Assembly (NCBI GenBank): GCA_029964075.1
Contig: CM057135.1
Location: 30,245,366 to 30,309,365, forward strand
DNA length: 64,000 nt
Direction of reading: 5' to 3'
Source: Patiria pectinifera
Taxonomy: Eukaryota; Echinodermata; Asteroidea; Valvatida; Asterinidae
Of this stretch, positions 12,101 through 25,300 are shown in pieces (position 1 is the first letter of the stretch; the number at the start of each line of letters is the position of its first letter). Below the pieces are notes generated by a model. That model searched no databases. It was not told where the DNA came from and saw only the letters and a program-made list of their open reading frames with translations. The translations under genes and the position numbers were made by a program.

Positions 12101-15100
12101 ATTTCCGCACCTCCTCAATTGTTTTTACCAAAGAGCACCAAGGAATGGGAAATTGCACCAAGGCAAATGATCGAAAGCACCAAGGCAAATTATGGAGGAC
12201 ACCAATGTACATGAGGACAACAAAAAAGCAAAATAGTACCCACCTTGTCTGTACTATCCAAGCTTGAAGAAAAGAAAAAAAAGCCCCCCCCCCAAAAAGC
12301 CGCGTGGCCGCGTCAATTCCGGAACTTTGGTCTGACCAGAGACCGAATATTTTTTTTTTTGGCCTAACACAAGATTTTTACTTCAATCATCTCTGCAGTA
12401 AATCTTGACTGTCTTGCTGATTCAGGATTTTGGCCTAGTTCAGACAGCGTATTCAGAGCATGCACTTCCCATCATGCACAGGTAAAAAACCCTAGTTACC
12501 GCAGCAGTATCCAGGTTCCCTATCTCATTCTTACAGTCAGGCCTGCCTCCTTTTGTGCATGATAATTGCATTAATTAAGCCGGCCGGCCACACTGTGTTT
12601 GGTTTTCTCCCACCAGATAATTGGATTGGCCCACCGCGATTGCGGCTAATCTCGCCCGGAAATTTGCGTTCCCTCGGGGCTCGTGGGTGGGGCAAATAAT
12701 AGAGAGAGAGGGGTGGTGGGTCTGGTGAGCCTTCGTGAGGATGGTATCGAGCTGCTAATATTGGTTTTTCTGGGGAAAGGTTTTGATCGTATCAGCTGGG
12801 GGGATTAATGAATTTCAACGACTGAGTATTCATTTCTCGAGACTGTAACCCGCGACAACGATTTGGGGAATTTGGAATGCGGGGCAGTTATATTAATGAA
12901 ATATTTGCTTTTTGTGTTGATATTTGCATATTGGCTAGACGGGTTTATTAATGATTGTATCTTATATGCTTAGAACTGTCTGTGGGTCCGAGTGCTTGAA
13001 GTAATTTTAAAGTAAGCTTAGTAGATGAAACAGCAAAATTAAAATTATATATTAAGTTTTTGATTTTCTGAAAGGTTATATGAGAGATTAATTGTTACTT
13101 TACATGTAAAACAATGGTTTCACCACATACTGATTAAATGTTTTCCAAGTTAAAAGAATGCCACTGAATTGAAAATATACACTGTACTCCCAAAGGTGAG
13201 GGTTTATGTAAAAAGATTTTTTATTGGCTGAGCTAATTTGAAACACAAACTCTGATTGGCCGAGGACCTACCGCTTGTGGGAATGCCTTCCTTGTTACTG
13301 TCCAATGAGATGCTCCTCATTTGCATAAGCTGCTGCTGTTGCTGCTGCTGGATCATCTGACCCTGTGTTACCATGGAGATGGTGTGACCCTTTTGCCGTT
13401 CGCTCATGACCCGGGCGCAGATCTCGTGCAGCGCGTTGGCGATGGCCTTGGCGGGAATGTCGCAGCGGAACACGTGGCATTTGTAGCGCTTGGTGACCTT
13501 GTCCCGAGCTACATACGCAAAGTCCCTGCAAAAATTGGAAAAACGCAAAAGTGTGAAACATTGATTTTTTTCTCAATTTTGTTATTACGGGAAACTGGTT
13601 TCTTCTAGTCAAAATTAATGATTGGAAGTTGCTGATAACGGAACAGTTGTACTCTGCAAGAGACGCTTATCAACCAAACGTCACGTCACGTTACTTATTT
13701 CAGACATGCAACTGGGAAGTAAGACAACAACAAAAAAGACAAAATTCCAAGCTTTGCAAGACTTTTGTAGTGTTTCCCAATTTTTTTACGGCATACATGT
13801 CAAGTGAAAAACAAGGAAATCAGCTCATACGAGGAAAAGTTGCATGCCTGATTTGTATGTGAATTCCCACTCAGCAACTGCATGAAATTGGGAAGTTGGT
13901 TGAGAGTCCATATTAAGTAGTGCAAAAAATAAATAAGAAATGTAAAGTCCGTTAATAATTTTCCCATATGGCTATTTTTCTGATGGGTCAATCTCACAGG
14001 CAAAAAGTGCAGTCCAGGTAAAGGTAAAATAAAGGCCATTGGACGGGAGAGCCAAGAGGTACACTCTCCCAAGACGTACGCAACGATCTCTCCAGACATG
14101 TCATTTTTAATTTGCCAGTTCCTTTCCCAATCAGCGGGGAGCAGTGCTGGACTTGTCACTAAACCCTCTCCGTGTTTGAGCAGCACGGCTTGGGGCAAGC
14201 AGCGTGAAAACTGGGCCAAGGAGTTCTAGTCCTACAGCTTCATGCGAGGAGAAATAGAAGCAGGTTTCTGGTGTGAAGGTGTTTTGTTGTATTATCTTTC
14301 TTGGGGGGGGGCAGTCGGCATGACGACGTGCCCCTGGGGTGGGGAGATGTAATCAAGGGGGGCCAAGGGGGTGTGTGTTATTGCAATTCTGGTGCGATGG
14401 AGGACGGGAGGTTAATTTGGATTATTTTTCTTATTTTTGAATTAATTGGATTTAAGATTAATCAAAGCTGTATTAAATTCAGGAAAATATGGATCATTTC
14501 TTCCGTCGTTAAATTAAAATTTCAAAGAACTGAGTTATCAAAAATGAAAAATAAACAAAAGGAAATAATTTTTTAAAAGTCAGAAAAATGTTGATTGGAT
14601 AAAAAAAAAACACGTGCCAGACATCTGTAAAAATCGTACAAATATTCACAAAAAAATGATATACATTTAAAATTTCTTGCGACTCTTCAGTCTCATAAAA
14701 ATGTGTAATTTATCAAAAAAGAACCGTACAAACAAAAGAAAAAACAACATGCATACCCCTGAAAGCAGCAACACAGTTTGTACATTTTAGATACTAATTC
14801 AGTCCAAATAAAAACGTAAATTTCATGCGGAGAACAAACATTGCAGGGAAATAAAAAACGAAGATGTGTAAGATCCCTGAAAATTCACAGTGAATAAAAT
14901 AACAAGCAATACATTTGAAATCCAATACAGTGCTTTTGTGGAGAGAAAATTACAGTAAAAAAGAACAAAACGTGAAAGACGCAATAGTGAAAGTGCGTGT
15001 AAACACTGCAGATGGACAAAGATACCGTACATCAACTGCACACATAGTGACTCCCCCTTTGTCAAAACAAAACACAGATTTACAAAAACAAATGCCAAGG

Positions 15101-16317
15101 CACAAGAGCAAAATATGGAAATGAACATGAGTTTTTTTGGCTTTACCTTTCTCTGTGACAGATAAATGAAGATCAGGGTTAGCGCGGATGGGAGAAACAA
15201 GACAAGCGTTGTTAGTCAACATGTAGCAATGTAATCCACTGCATCACAAATAACCGCAGTTACATGTATATGGGAAAATAACGGACTTAAGCCCCATAAA
15301 TATCACCCTCGGCATATTTTTTATGGGTTTGGGAGATTTTTAGTTTCCCTATATTCAGGATAAATTACTTCTTACCTTTTTTTTTAAATTTTAAGTTAAC
15401 CGCAAAGGGAAAACGATTTACACGTTGGTGCTTTGTGGGGAACCATGTACCAACCCATGGATAGCTAAGTTGGTAGAGCACCGAAACAGCAGTTCCGGAA
15501 ATCGCAGGTTCATTTCCCCTCTCCTATCAATTTCTTTGTTCAACTTTAATTTATTTTTAATTAATTTTTTTTTTTTTTTCAATTGACATTCTTACATGTG
15601 TAGTTCTGCTAATGCCAACCCCTAAAATGTTAGTCTCCTCCCACCAATCTCCCCCCCCCCAAAAAAAATTCTGCACTTTTCCTTTAAAAACAATATGTCA
15701 TCAGCTCAATTTCACAGGAACAAAATTAGCCATCAACGCATGATCAATCGGCACTTAAAACAAAGATGTTTCTTTAGGAAAATGATATTGTTTTCAGGTT
15801 TCCAGTCGAAGTGAGGTCCTTTCCAGAGAGGACCAAATCATTCAAACACAGAGCAAGTTTCCCTGTCCCCCCCCCCCTATCCACACCCCAGAGAGAACCT
15901 ATTAAAAGTCCATTAGTCTGTTATGCGATCCCTGTTTTCGTCACCTCAGGTTCATCAGTTTATCTCAGGCAATACGACAGGATTCCACTTGACATTTCTT
16001 AGTTCAAAATGGAAACGTAGATCTTGCTTGCTGTGAAGTGGGATGGGGGTGCGAGGGGAGGGAGGGGGGATGGTAGGAGAGGGAGTGTGGTGGGTGGGAC
16101 GGGGCGGGGGAGACCCAGTGGGGCCGTGACCATGGGCGTCGCCAGGATTTTTTCTAGAGGGGGGCAGAAAAAAAGAAAAAAAAAAAAAAAAAATTTCTCC
16201 AATTCTTCTACTATTTCTTTTTTTTTTCGAGGGGGGGGTTTTAGAGCCCCCCCTCCATTTCCCCCCAACTCATTAAATTTACACCACTTTGTTTTCTTTT
16301 TCTTTTCTTTTTCTTTT

Positions 16318-16352
<35 letters not shown>

Positions 16353-19300
16353 TTTCCAGGGGGGGGGGGGCAAGTGCCCCCCCTTGCCCCCCCCTCGCGA
16401 CGCCCATGGCCGTGACAGTGCATGTTTCATCCCTAGCTTCATCATTTCAAATGGTCTATTAACTTCAGGTTGTTTGTTGGTCGGTCTGTCTGTCTACTGA
16501 ACCAGAACTTTTTTTTACGTCAGATTAGGCAACAATAAAATTTTCCGAAGATAAGATACACGTTCATGTATGTAGCTGTCAGTGAACTTGTATTACAAGC
16601 AAAAATTAAACATTGTGGCGCCAATAACATTTCAATCACAATAATGAAATTCAGTATGTTGGATTTAATTTCTAAAAAGCTTGCATGTGCACGAGCTCCT
16701 GTAATAATTTTGAAAATAATATTGAAAATAATATCGAATGTCAAGTTCTATTTAATATTCTGACAAGTATATATTACATGTACTCCACGTAAATAATATT
16801 AATTTTAGCACGTTTCGCACAGCATCACAGAATGGAGTTGTAAAAATATTACACATACATGTACATGTACAATGAACATGTACAACTGCCTGTTCAAGTG
16901 CAAAATGTACATAGATTTCATTTTCCGAAGAATCCAGTCAGCTAAAAATTTCTCACACCAGAAAAAGAAGTACAGCCAAGTGTGAAATCTTGGCTCTCCA
17001 AATTTTAATCTGGATTCTAGCAACTTTGGCTAACTGGGTTATCCGGAGTCCAGTGGAGTATCAGAGGCATTGATTTCGGGGGTAATGGAATAAGACAAGC
17101 AGAAGAAATTGTAGCGGAATTATCAGCCGTGCGCCGTGTGAGTCACAATGAATGTCCGAGGCTCCTTGGCATGGGTCCAAGTTTTACGGCTGGATACCGT
17201 GAAGTGAATATGTTGAGACTATTATTGAACAGGAAATAAATACTTAATTATCTGGAACTTTTTTTTTATATACAGCTGTTGATATGTCCACTGGAAATTA
17301 CCAAATTGACGGAAAAACTGCTGTAAAGTTTGATGGACATCAAGAATCCAAACTATATGTACATCATGTTGTAATTTTCTGAATTAAGTATGGAATTGGA
17401 AGGCTTAGTCTTAGTATTACTTAAACATGCACACTATGGCACAATGCAGTTTCCAGCACTTACAAGTACATTGTAAATATGAATTATTTAGTCATTTTTA
17501 GGGTTTTTTAGGGAGGGGGAGATACACAGTCATACCCCTGACAAACCTGCTTTCTTTAAAGCTCTTTATAATATAAAATGTCAATTTATATTTTTGATGC
17601 TAGAATATACATGTATTTGCTAAAACCCATTTCAAATGTGTTGGCAATACACTCGTATTCCCCATGTACATGTACTATGTCCATATGCAATATTCATAAT
17701 GTCAACAATGCGGCCTTCCCACCCCGTTCACACTGAGCAGTTTACCCTTGACCTTGACATTCTCAACGCACTTTTTGGTTGAGCAGCGAGCATCAGGTGA
17801 TGATGTACACACTCGTCAATTTATGGCGGCTTCACAACGCTTTAACAGGTCCATTTCCAATTTATATTCTAATCATCTCAGGATACAGTATCAAGAACGA
17901 AGAACAAAATAGGATGCGACGTTTTGCACCATCTATCATACTAACAGGACAAAGTCCCGCCAATTTGGATAATTCGCTCTCGTTTTTTTTGGGCGAAATG
18001 TACTGTTAACAAGAAAAAAAAACGAAGTGCGAAATTGCACTGGCTACCCATGCGAGACCAGACACCTGTCTTTTGTTCTTAACGGACAGGAATTGTGATG
18101 ATTCTGTCCATTATCAAGATTGAGCGATTTGGAGGTTCAATAAATTATTCATGATCCTCATGAAAGCCACTTTTGTGGGCTAAGCCACTTTTGTGGGCTT
18201 ACATACATGATGTTTCAGTGGTATGATGGAAAGGCTAAAAAATATCTTGGCTTTGTGGTTTAAAAACAACATCTGCCCTTAGTCCATATACAAACGATTT
18301 ACCACTAAAATTAATTTTACAAAACTTCCAAACAAACAAAGAAAGGAAAACAAGATTAAAAACTGAAACAAATATTCTTTATAATGAAGCATACTGCTGA
18401 GCCATGACAAAAACTTGAAAATGATGACAAATTAACTGCTTATTCACAGACAAATAAACATATTAAAAACTCCGCCGAAAGATCAAAGCAGCACATTTCT
18501 ATTCACACCGATGAATAGTGACATTTAGCATGGGCCAGGCCACTTGACACAGCTCCTTTTTCCTTCCATTCTGCTTCTAACCTCCCTAAAGTAGGAACGT
18601 GATTCACGGTGGCTCATCAGCTATTCATATGCTGGCTGAATCTCAACCCAACGCCGTGGGGCTCGCGACGGTATTCATGTCAGTATACTCCGAAGGGAGA
18701 AAATGGAGGGGCACGAAAAGGGGTGGATCTGATTATTTCTGTCTATCTCAAAAAAACTCATTTAAAAGGGAAAAAAAATTGAAAAGAAATTGAAATGAGT
18801 TTGATCACTTGTGTCGAAGAGTGAATCACAAGGAAAGCTGACAAAGATTTTCATCTTTTAATAATTTTCCTTCTTTTTTTAATGTCATCTGGACTGAATG
18901 GGTTTTTGATTATTTTTTTTTTTGAAAAACAACTTTTTATGAGATTTGGGAAGATGTGGTCTAGTTGCATTAAGGATTTAAATTTAATATTAACGCAAAG
19001 TCATACAGAGAATGTCATCAACGAAAAAAGTCTTGATTTTTGTAAAATGCACAATATTGTACCAACATAAAGAAAAGTTACATGTCATTATGGTCAGCAC
19101 AATAAAGGAATATTTCTATAGCTATGTAGCCACAGCTAAGTATTAACAATGAATACTTCTGGGTGGTATTTTTTTTTGACAAATAGGCCTACATTTTAAA
19201 TTCTCAAGACTAATTTGCAACTATATCACTCTACACGTACCATGTCTAACACGCATCATGACAATTCCCCTTCCCTAGGCCCCAATGCGTTTGAAGTGTC

Positions 19301-22300
19301 TGTGAGTAATTATGAAAGCGCTAAGATGAATCATGGCCTCCATAAGAAAGGTGTTGACGAGAGGGGATATAATTATATTACAAGAAAAAGTTAATTACTT
19401 TCAGGCTGGGAGAAGGCAGGATAACATAAAAACCACCGACAGCGTCCTCAAAATTATTGGCAGGGCTATTTGCATGAGCATCAGCTTTATGGTAAGAACT
19501 TATTACATGTATCTGCGTCAAAATATCTGTCAAATATCTGGAGATTTTGAGTTGTACCAGTTGAACTTCTCATGCTGAAATCGTTGGTGTGGTGTGGTGT
19601 GGCATTGTTTCTGGAATATAATCATTAAAATAAGTCCCTGATTTTTAGAGATGAACCAAATTGTGTCACCATTCCAGGCAATTTTTCGTACATGTATATG
19701 TTCTTTTTATCTTTTGTTTTTATCTTTTGTTTTTTAATTTTTTATTTCAAAACAAAACAACAATTGGAGGGGGGAGTGGGGGGGGGGCCTAATTTGAGAT
19801 CCCACACTGTACTCATGAACTGGCATTAAAGGTACCAGAACTAGAACTGCATGTACATGTATGTGAAATGAATATGTATTGGTATAATTTGTAGACAGAT
19901 CTAAGGTCAATTTAATATTCACTTGTCCTCATTTATAAATTGCATAGTTATTAAATGTGACATCTTGACAAATATATATTTACACATTGGATAAATTGAA
20001 ATGAAAACTGCCCATCTATAATACTTTGTCTCCATAAACACTGCTTGTTCACCTTAACTACGAGCAGTGCATCAATGTACAATTTATTTTATAATGACAT
20101 TTATCCACTTTAGCCATCATAAAAAAAGTCAGCCTTTTTCCTCCTTTGTCAATTATCACTATGGAGATAAATTACATTTATGCTCATCGTGTCAGCTGTC
20201 AGGGGCACTGTACTTTTATGCAGGGATCTTCTCAGATACCCATTATACAAGGACCGATATAAGTACACAAATTAGGTGCCCACAGCGAAGTCGTTCTAAG
20301 CAAAATAGATTACAACCAGAAACAGAATGCTGACTATTGGTGTGTTTTTGTTTTGTTTTGTTCTGTTTATGGTTTTTGTTGGTTTTTTTGTTGGTGTTTG
20401 AATGGTTCTCAACATATTTATTGTCTGCCGCAGCAGTTAAATATTCCAAAGAAAGAAAATATTATCATCCAACATTAGGAAGCAACAACATCTTGGTCCA
20501 AATAATTTCTCTGATTACTAAGCTTAAAGCCCCAAAAGACGACACAAAACCTCAGCACAAAACAGATCGATCATTTCAAGAAATTTTTTTACCAAGAAAA
20601 CAAATGCTTAAAGGGCATAATATCTGTCATATTCTAAACCCTAATTTTATTTGTTTGTAGAAGCGAGACGTAATAATATAGAATAAGATTACTGCTGTCA
20701 ATCATACCTGTGAAAGGTTTTAATGGCCTATGGTTTGAAGGAGCAACGAAGCCAAAAACCCATTATGGTAAGTGGATTTCACTTTTCATTATATTTCAGT
20801 CAAATTTGTTTTCCCCCTTTCTTCAGCTTCTGCTCCGTTTACCAGACCGGGTTAGCTCACAAATCCTCATAATGTGATTGGCAAGAGGCAGGAGTTAGAC
20901 CAAAGGTCAGTCAGTCTGATGAGGCTGGGGGCGGGGGGGGGCAGTTGGAGAGAGAAGATCGATGCCTGTAATATACCTCGGGTACTTCTTCGGATCGCAA
21001 TATCGGATTTGACATCAACAAGAGCCGGCGAAGACGATACGGCTGGAAAAACTGACAGATCCTTAAACATGAAAACTGCTTTGTAAACATAAACTGACTG
21101 TCATGAAATGTACTGGGTTTTTTTTTTTTCAACAGGAAGATATTTTAGAATAGGCTGGGAATCTAGTTTAAGACAACTAAACATTTTGGAAATTTGAGCC
21201 ATTTGCTCTTGATGTTGTTTGTAGTTTTTTTTCTTTAGAAACATTTTTTTAAAACAACAATTTCTGCGCATCTTTCAGACAATCTGTTTTTTAAATTTAG
21301 CGCCGTTTCCGTCAACCAAATTTAACTTTTGTAATTTATTTTAATTTACCAATTTAATGCTTGAATATTTTAACAATTGGTACAGCAAAATCAGATTCCC
21401 CCTCTTAGGAAAAAAAAAATGAAAAATCTTGTATTAAAACCCAGTTTAAAATGAAAATACTGAGTCGGGAAAATTACATCATATGTTACAAATTTCATTC
21501 CATTCCACAAGCTAATGCACATGTTTCTGACACCCAATCTTTAAAAAGTCTCATTTTACATTTTAAAGATGACTTTTTGGAGGTGAATTTTAAAAGGGTG
21601 TATTGCGCCTACCTTCCATTATCGCGGCCCACTCCCCAGACGCGGATGCTGCAGACATGCTGGGAGTTGAGTATCGTGCCGTCGTTGGGGTCTGTCAGCT
21701 TCAGATATTCATCCTCAAGAACCATGTACATGTCTTTGCCCTGCGTCACAAGACGGGAGGAGAAAAAAAATAGGCCATGAGACGAAGGAGAACGAGCGAA
21801 AAAAAATAGGCCATCTGACACAAACAGCAGACAAACAGCATGGTCGCATCTGAGGCTGTGTCTGGAGTTCGGAATAAATTGATTCCGCGACCGCGAGAGG
21901 TTTCGTGTTTCTAGATTTTCTCCTGTTGTTGTTGTAAGGATTTCAGGGTTGGAGTGCCTGGAGGTTTCATTTGGAGAAACAATACTTTGGAAATTGTTAA
22001 TCTAGGTTTGAATTGGCTTAATCTAAGTTTGAATGGCTTCTTGTGGCAATTGAACGGTTGCGAGTAGTTCTCGGGTTAATGTCTTAAGGGATGCTTCGGG
22101 AAAATTGTTGTTGAGAAGGGACAAAGCTGTCTGCAGGCTTAGGACATTTTTTTCTTGGACAAGTCCCGAGGGAGAATTTAGGAAAAATTATGGCGAGGAT
22201 TTGGCCAAATCTTCCGAGGCATCACTTTTCACGTGATCCCTCCTCACCTGGGAAGATTACGTTGCAAAATGTTGTACGCTGATTGGACTAGCTTGGGGCT

Positions 22301-25300
22301 ATACGGTGGACGGTGAAAAGGGAGAGCATTGCACAAGGGATATGTGGTGATTATTCGTAGTAGTAACATTTAAGTTAAAATCCTCTTGTGGTTAATACTG
22401 TGAAAAGACGCTAATGAAACAACTGAGATGGGAATTTAATGCAAAAATGTCAACGTTGAATATTTTTTTTTGTTAAGGAAATTGTGACGATTAATTGTAA
22501 ACTCCTCCAGGGTTGACGAATACGAACATGTGATAGAAAATCTGTATAAAATTTGCAGTTTTAACTACAAAACAGACTGAAGTAATACATTGTTATGATG
22601 AAAACTGACGTCAAGCCAAATGAATAGTCAGTCCGACACACACCGTAACAGATGGAGAGTAGGACATGGTGATACAGTTGAAACCCAAGTACAGTTCCTG
22701 TCATTAAGCATCTTTCTGCTGCATTACAACATTTCCCTTCGACTTTAATTTTTTTCTTACTCTACGGGTTCCCAACATTCGTCCCGTTCCACTTTCAGGT
22801 TATAGCCCTCGCTTCCACAATCAAATTTATGCAACAAAACACGCGCTGGGCCCCAGGGAAGATATGTATGTACGCAAGACAGACGTGTGCTTTGTTTCTC
22901 TAGTTTTAAAGTGTACAAGAGAGGCTGTACATATGAATCATCCTTTTCTCTTGACATTTTCAACTGAGATTCCTTCTACCGCCTTAATTTTTTTCACGAA
23001 GCCCAACTACTACTTTTTCTTTCCATCCATGGTTGAAAAATAGGCTGTTTTAAATTTGCAGAATAAAAAAAAATCACATTTTGGGCCCGCAGGGTAAATG
23101 CAAGTGCACACTTGCGCCTGCCACACAAGATTTCAAAATGAAGTTGATGTATTGTTTGTGAAGTGGAAACAAATGATTTCCCTTGACAATCTTACCGCCA
23201 AGGGACGATTTCTGCCTTCTTAATTTTCAAACTTTCCGTGGATCATTTTTCCACATTTGACATATTTGAGTGCTCAAAAATACTGGGCATTAAAATTTCA
23301 AACCACACACAGACAGAGTATAAATTAAATTTTTTAGTCTTTTGGGGTTAAATAAGAAGGGCTTTTTTTTCTAGTATTTTTTTCTAGTTATTTTTTTTTC
23401 TATTTTCTAGTATCCACCAGAAAACTTTAACCATGCTCAACTCTGCTGTGCAAGACATATCTGTGTTTCTTTGCAAATAAAAGTAAAACTTTCCATAAAT
23501 CGCATCAGAAACCCAGAATGTTCAAGTGTACTGATTATTAAAATATCAGATCACACATGTAAATAGGCAGTGTATTTTTTTTTTTCTTCTCGACGCAGCG
23601 AAGGGGGAACACATTTTTTTCCACGTGACTTTTTTTTCCAGGCGACATTTCCTAGCCGCTTAATTCTAACACTCTTACGTCGTGTTCTGGTTTTTTACCA
23701 AATAAACTAGGTTTGCCATGCAAGATATCTGTACCTTTCTGACGGCTACATGATGATTTTTTTTCCCTGTAACTGTGCATGTCTTCATGCTTGTTCTAGT
23801 TACATCCAGACAAATTTACCACGCTCAACTTAGCCATACAAGCACATCTGAGTCTCTCAGAAAGCTACATGATGCTTTTTTTCTTTTTTCTTTTTGGAAA
23901 GGAGGAGGGGAGTTTGTACGTGTCTGCGTGTTGAGTCCTTGCTGTAATGTAATCAAGCCTGTTGCCTTCAGACTGAAAGGACTCGTCTGGCCGTCTCGGA
24001 CTCGTGATTAGATTGGATCGCTTGCATGTGGGCTTGTCGTTGTCAATCACATGGTCTCTTCAAACCAATACTCCTCCTCCCCCAAACACATCCGTTGATC
24101 TCATTTGACAATTTTTTTTCTTGCAACACTTCCTTGCTTTCCCACACCTCATCTTTTCTCTTTCATTCATGGATTTGGAGGACGGCAAGGATGTTCTCGG
24201 AATTAATGTCTTAGATTTTTCTCTCAAACTAACATAAAATATGCCATTCGTCTTTTCTACAATATTCTATACTAACTATCTTCGATTGTTTACTTTCCTC
24301 TTTTGATAACTATCGATCGTTTACTTTCCTCTTTTGATAACTTTTGTGAGTACACTATCTCAATTCTGAGGGGAATATCATGATAAATGTAATATTTCGT
24401 TCGTCGCTCCACTGCTCCACTAAGTGACGTAACGTGTGCACAAAGTCCATAGAAGATTCATCACTTTGTGCTGCACCCGACGATTTCATTGAATATTTCA
24501 AGGTTAAGTACATGTGGGCATATTGTTTTCCGAACTTTCCACGGCCAGTCGGTTTGAATCATGCCCATCAGTCCAAGCTTAAATAGTACGACTTGCAATT
24601 TCTTCTGAAAATTCTTACTTGATATTTCCTTCACCAACTCCATTCGTGGCATTTTTTTTTATGCTGCACTGCAATGGTAATATTGATATTTGTGACATCG
24701 CAATAGATAAACAATTAAATGAATTAATAAACTCAAAATACAGATATCTGGTGATTTTATCCACAATTCTTTTATTCTTCTTACCTCTCCCCATATGCCA
24801 GCTGTGTCCCGGATGTCGTTCTTTCGGTAGGACAGTTGCCGGATGCAGTTGTTGACAGCCAAGCTGCTTTTACCCGGCGATAGGTCCGAATCCTCCATCT
24901 CCACCCATCCCAGGGAACGCACATGGAAACGGATACCCCGAGGCTAAGGGTGGGGGAGAGGGGAGGGAGGGGGAAGTTATATTAATAAATGATACATGGA
25001 TAGAGGAATTGATGCGGATTAACGTAGTTTGATGGAACATGAGATTGTTCAATTTCAGTGACTGAAGTATGCAGACATCTTTGAGATGTCGTTTTAAATT
25101 TTATTCCAAAGGAATGACTTGACAAATGGGACATTTTAAACAGTTGGCTTGATACATGTGTACTTTCAGAGAACACTGCTACAGTATTTCAGTACATTTT
25201 TCTTGGCGAACCAAAACAAAGTTTAAATTTGGTCCATTCTGGATGCTGTGGTTCATAAAGCAGTTCTTAAACAAGCAAGCAATATCACAAAATGCGAGAA

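Larger units (their letters stand above)
13851..21612 (-). other. Remainder of Fe65 intron 5
   Basis: This is intron DNA between exons 5 and 6, with no coding exon recognised. It contains the SINE at 15452-15580, the hAT-type MITE at 16131-16408, poly-C/poly-T tracts and a duplicated 18-mer at 18165-18201. A GC-richer island at about 18520-18700 contains TATTCATATGC and TGAATAGTGACA words and could be regulatory. A 6-nt PTB1 mini-exon could hide here but is too short to identify by eye. Confidence 0.6.
21741..24784 (-). other. Fe65 intron 4
   Basis: This is AT-rich intron DNA with pyrimidine tracts and no exon recognised. It contains the tandem 31-mer at 24283-24342 and foldback copy 24412-24487. 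A GC-richer patch at about 21840-22320 has no identifiable repeat. Confidence 0.6.

Noticed and set aside
15462-15520. Possible tRNA gene
   Set aside because: Box A and box B are present, but box B is mutated and no acceptor stem can be drawn; followed by a SINE-type tail. Called a SINE.
15999-16500. Open frames of about 150 codons on both strands rich in K, F, G and P
   Set aside because: They are translations of the poly-A/T and poly-C/G interior of the hAT-type MITE, not proteins.
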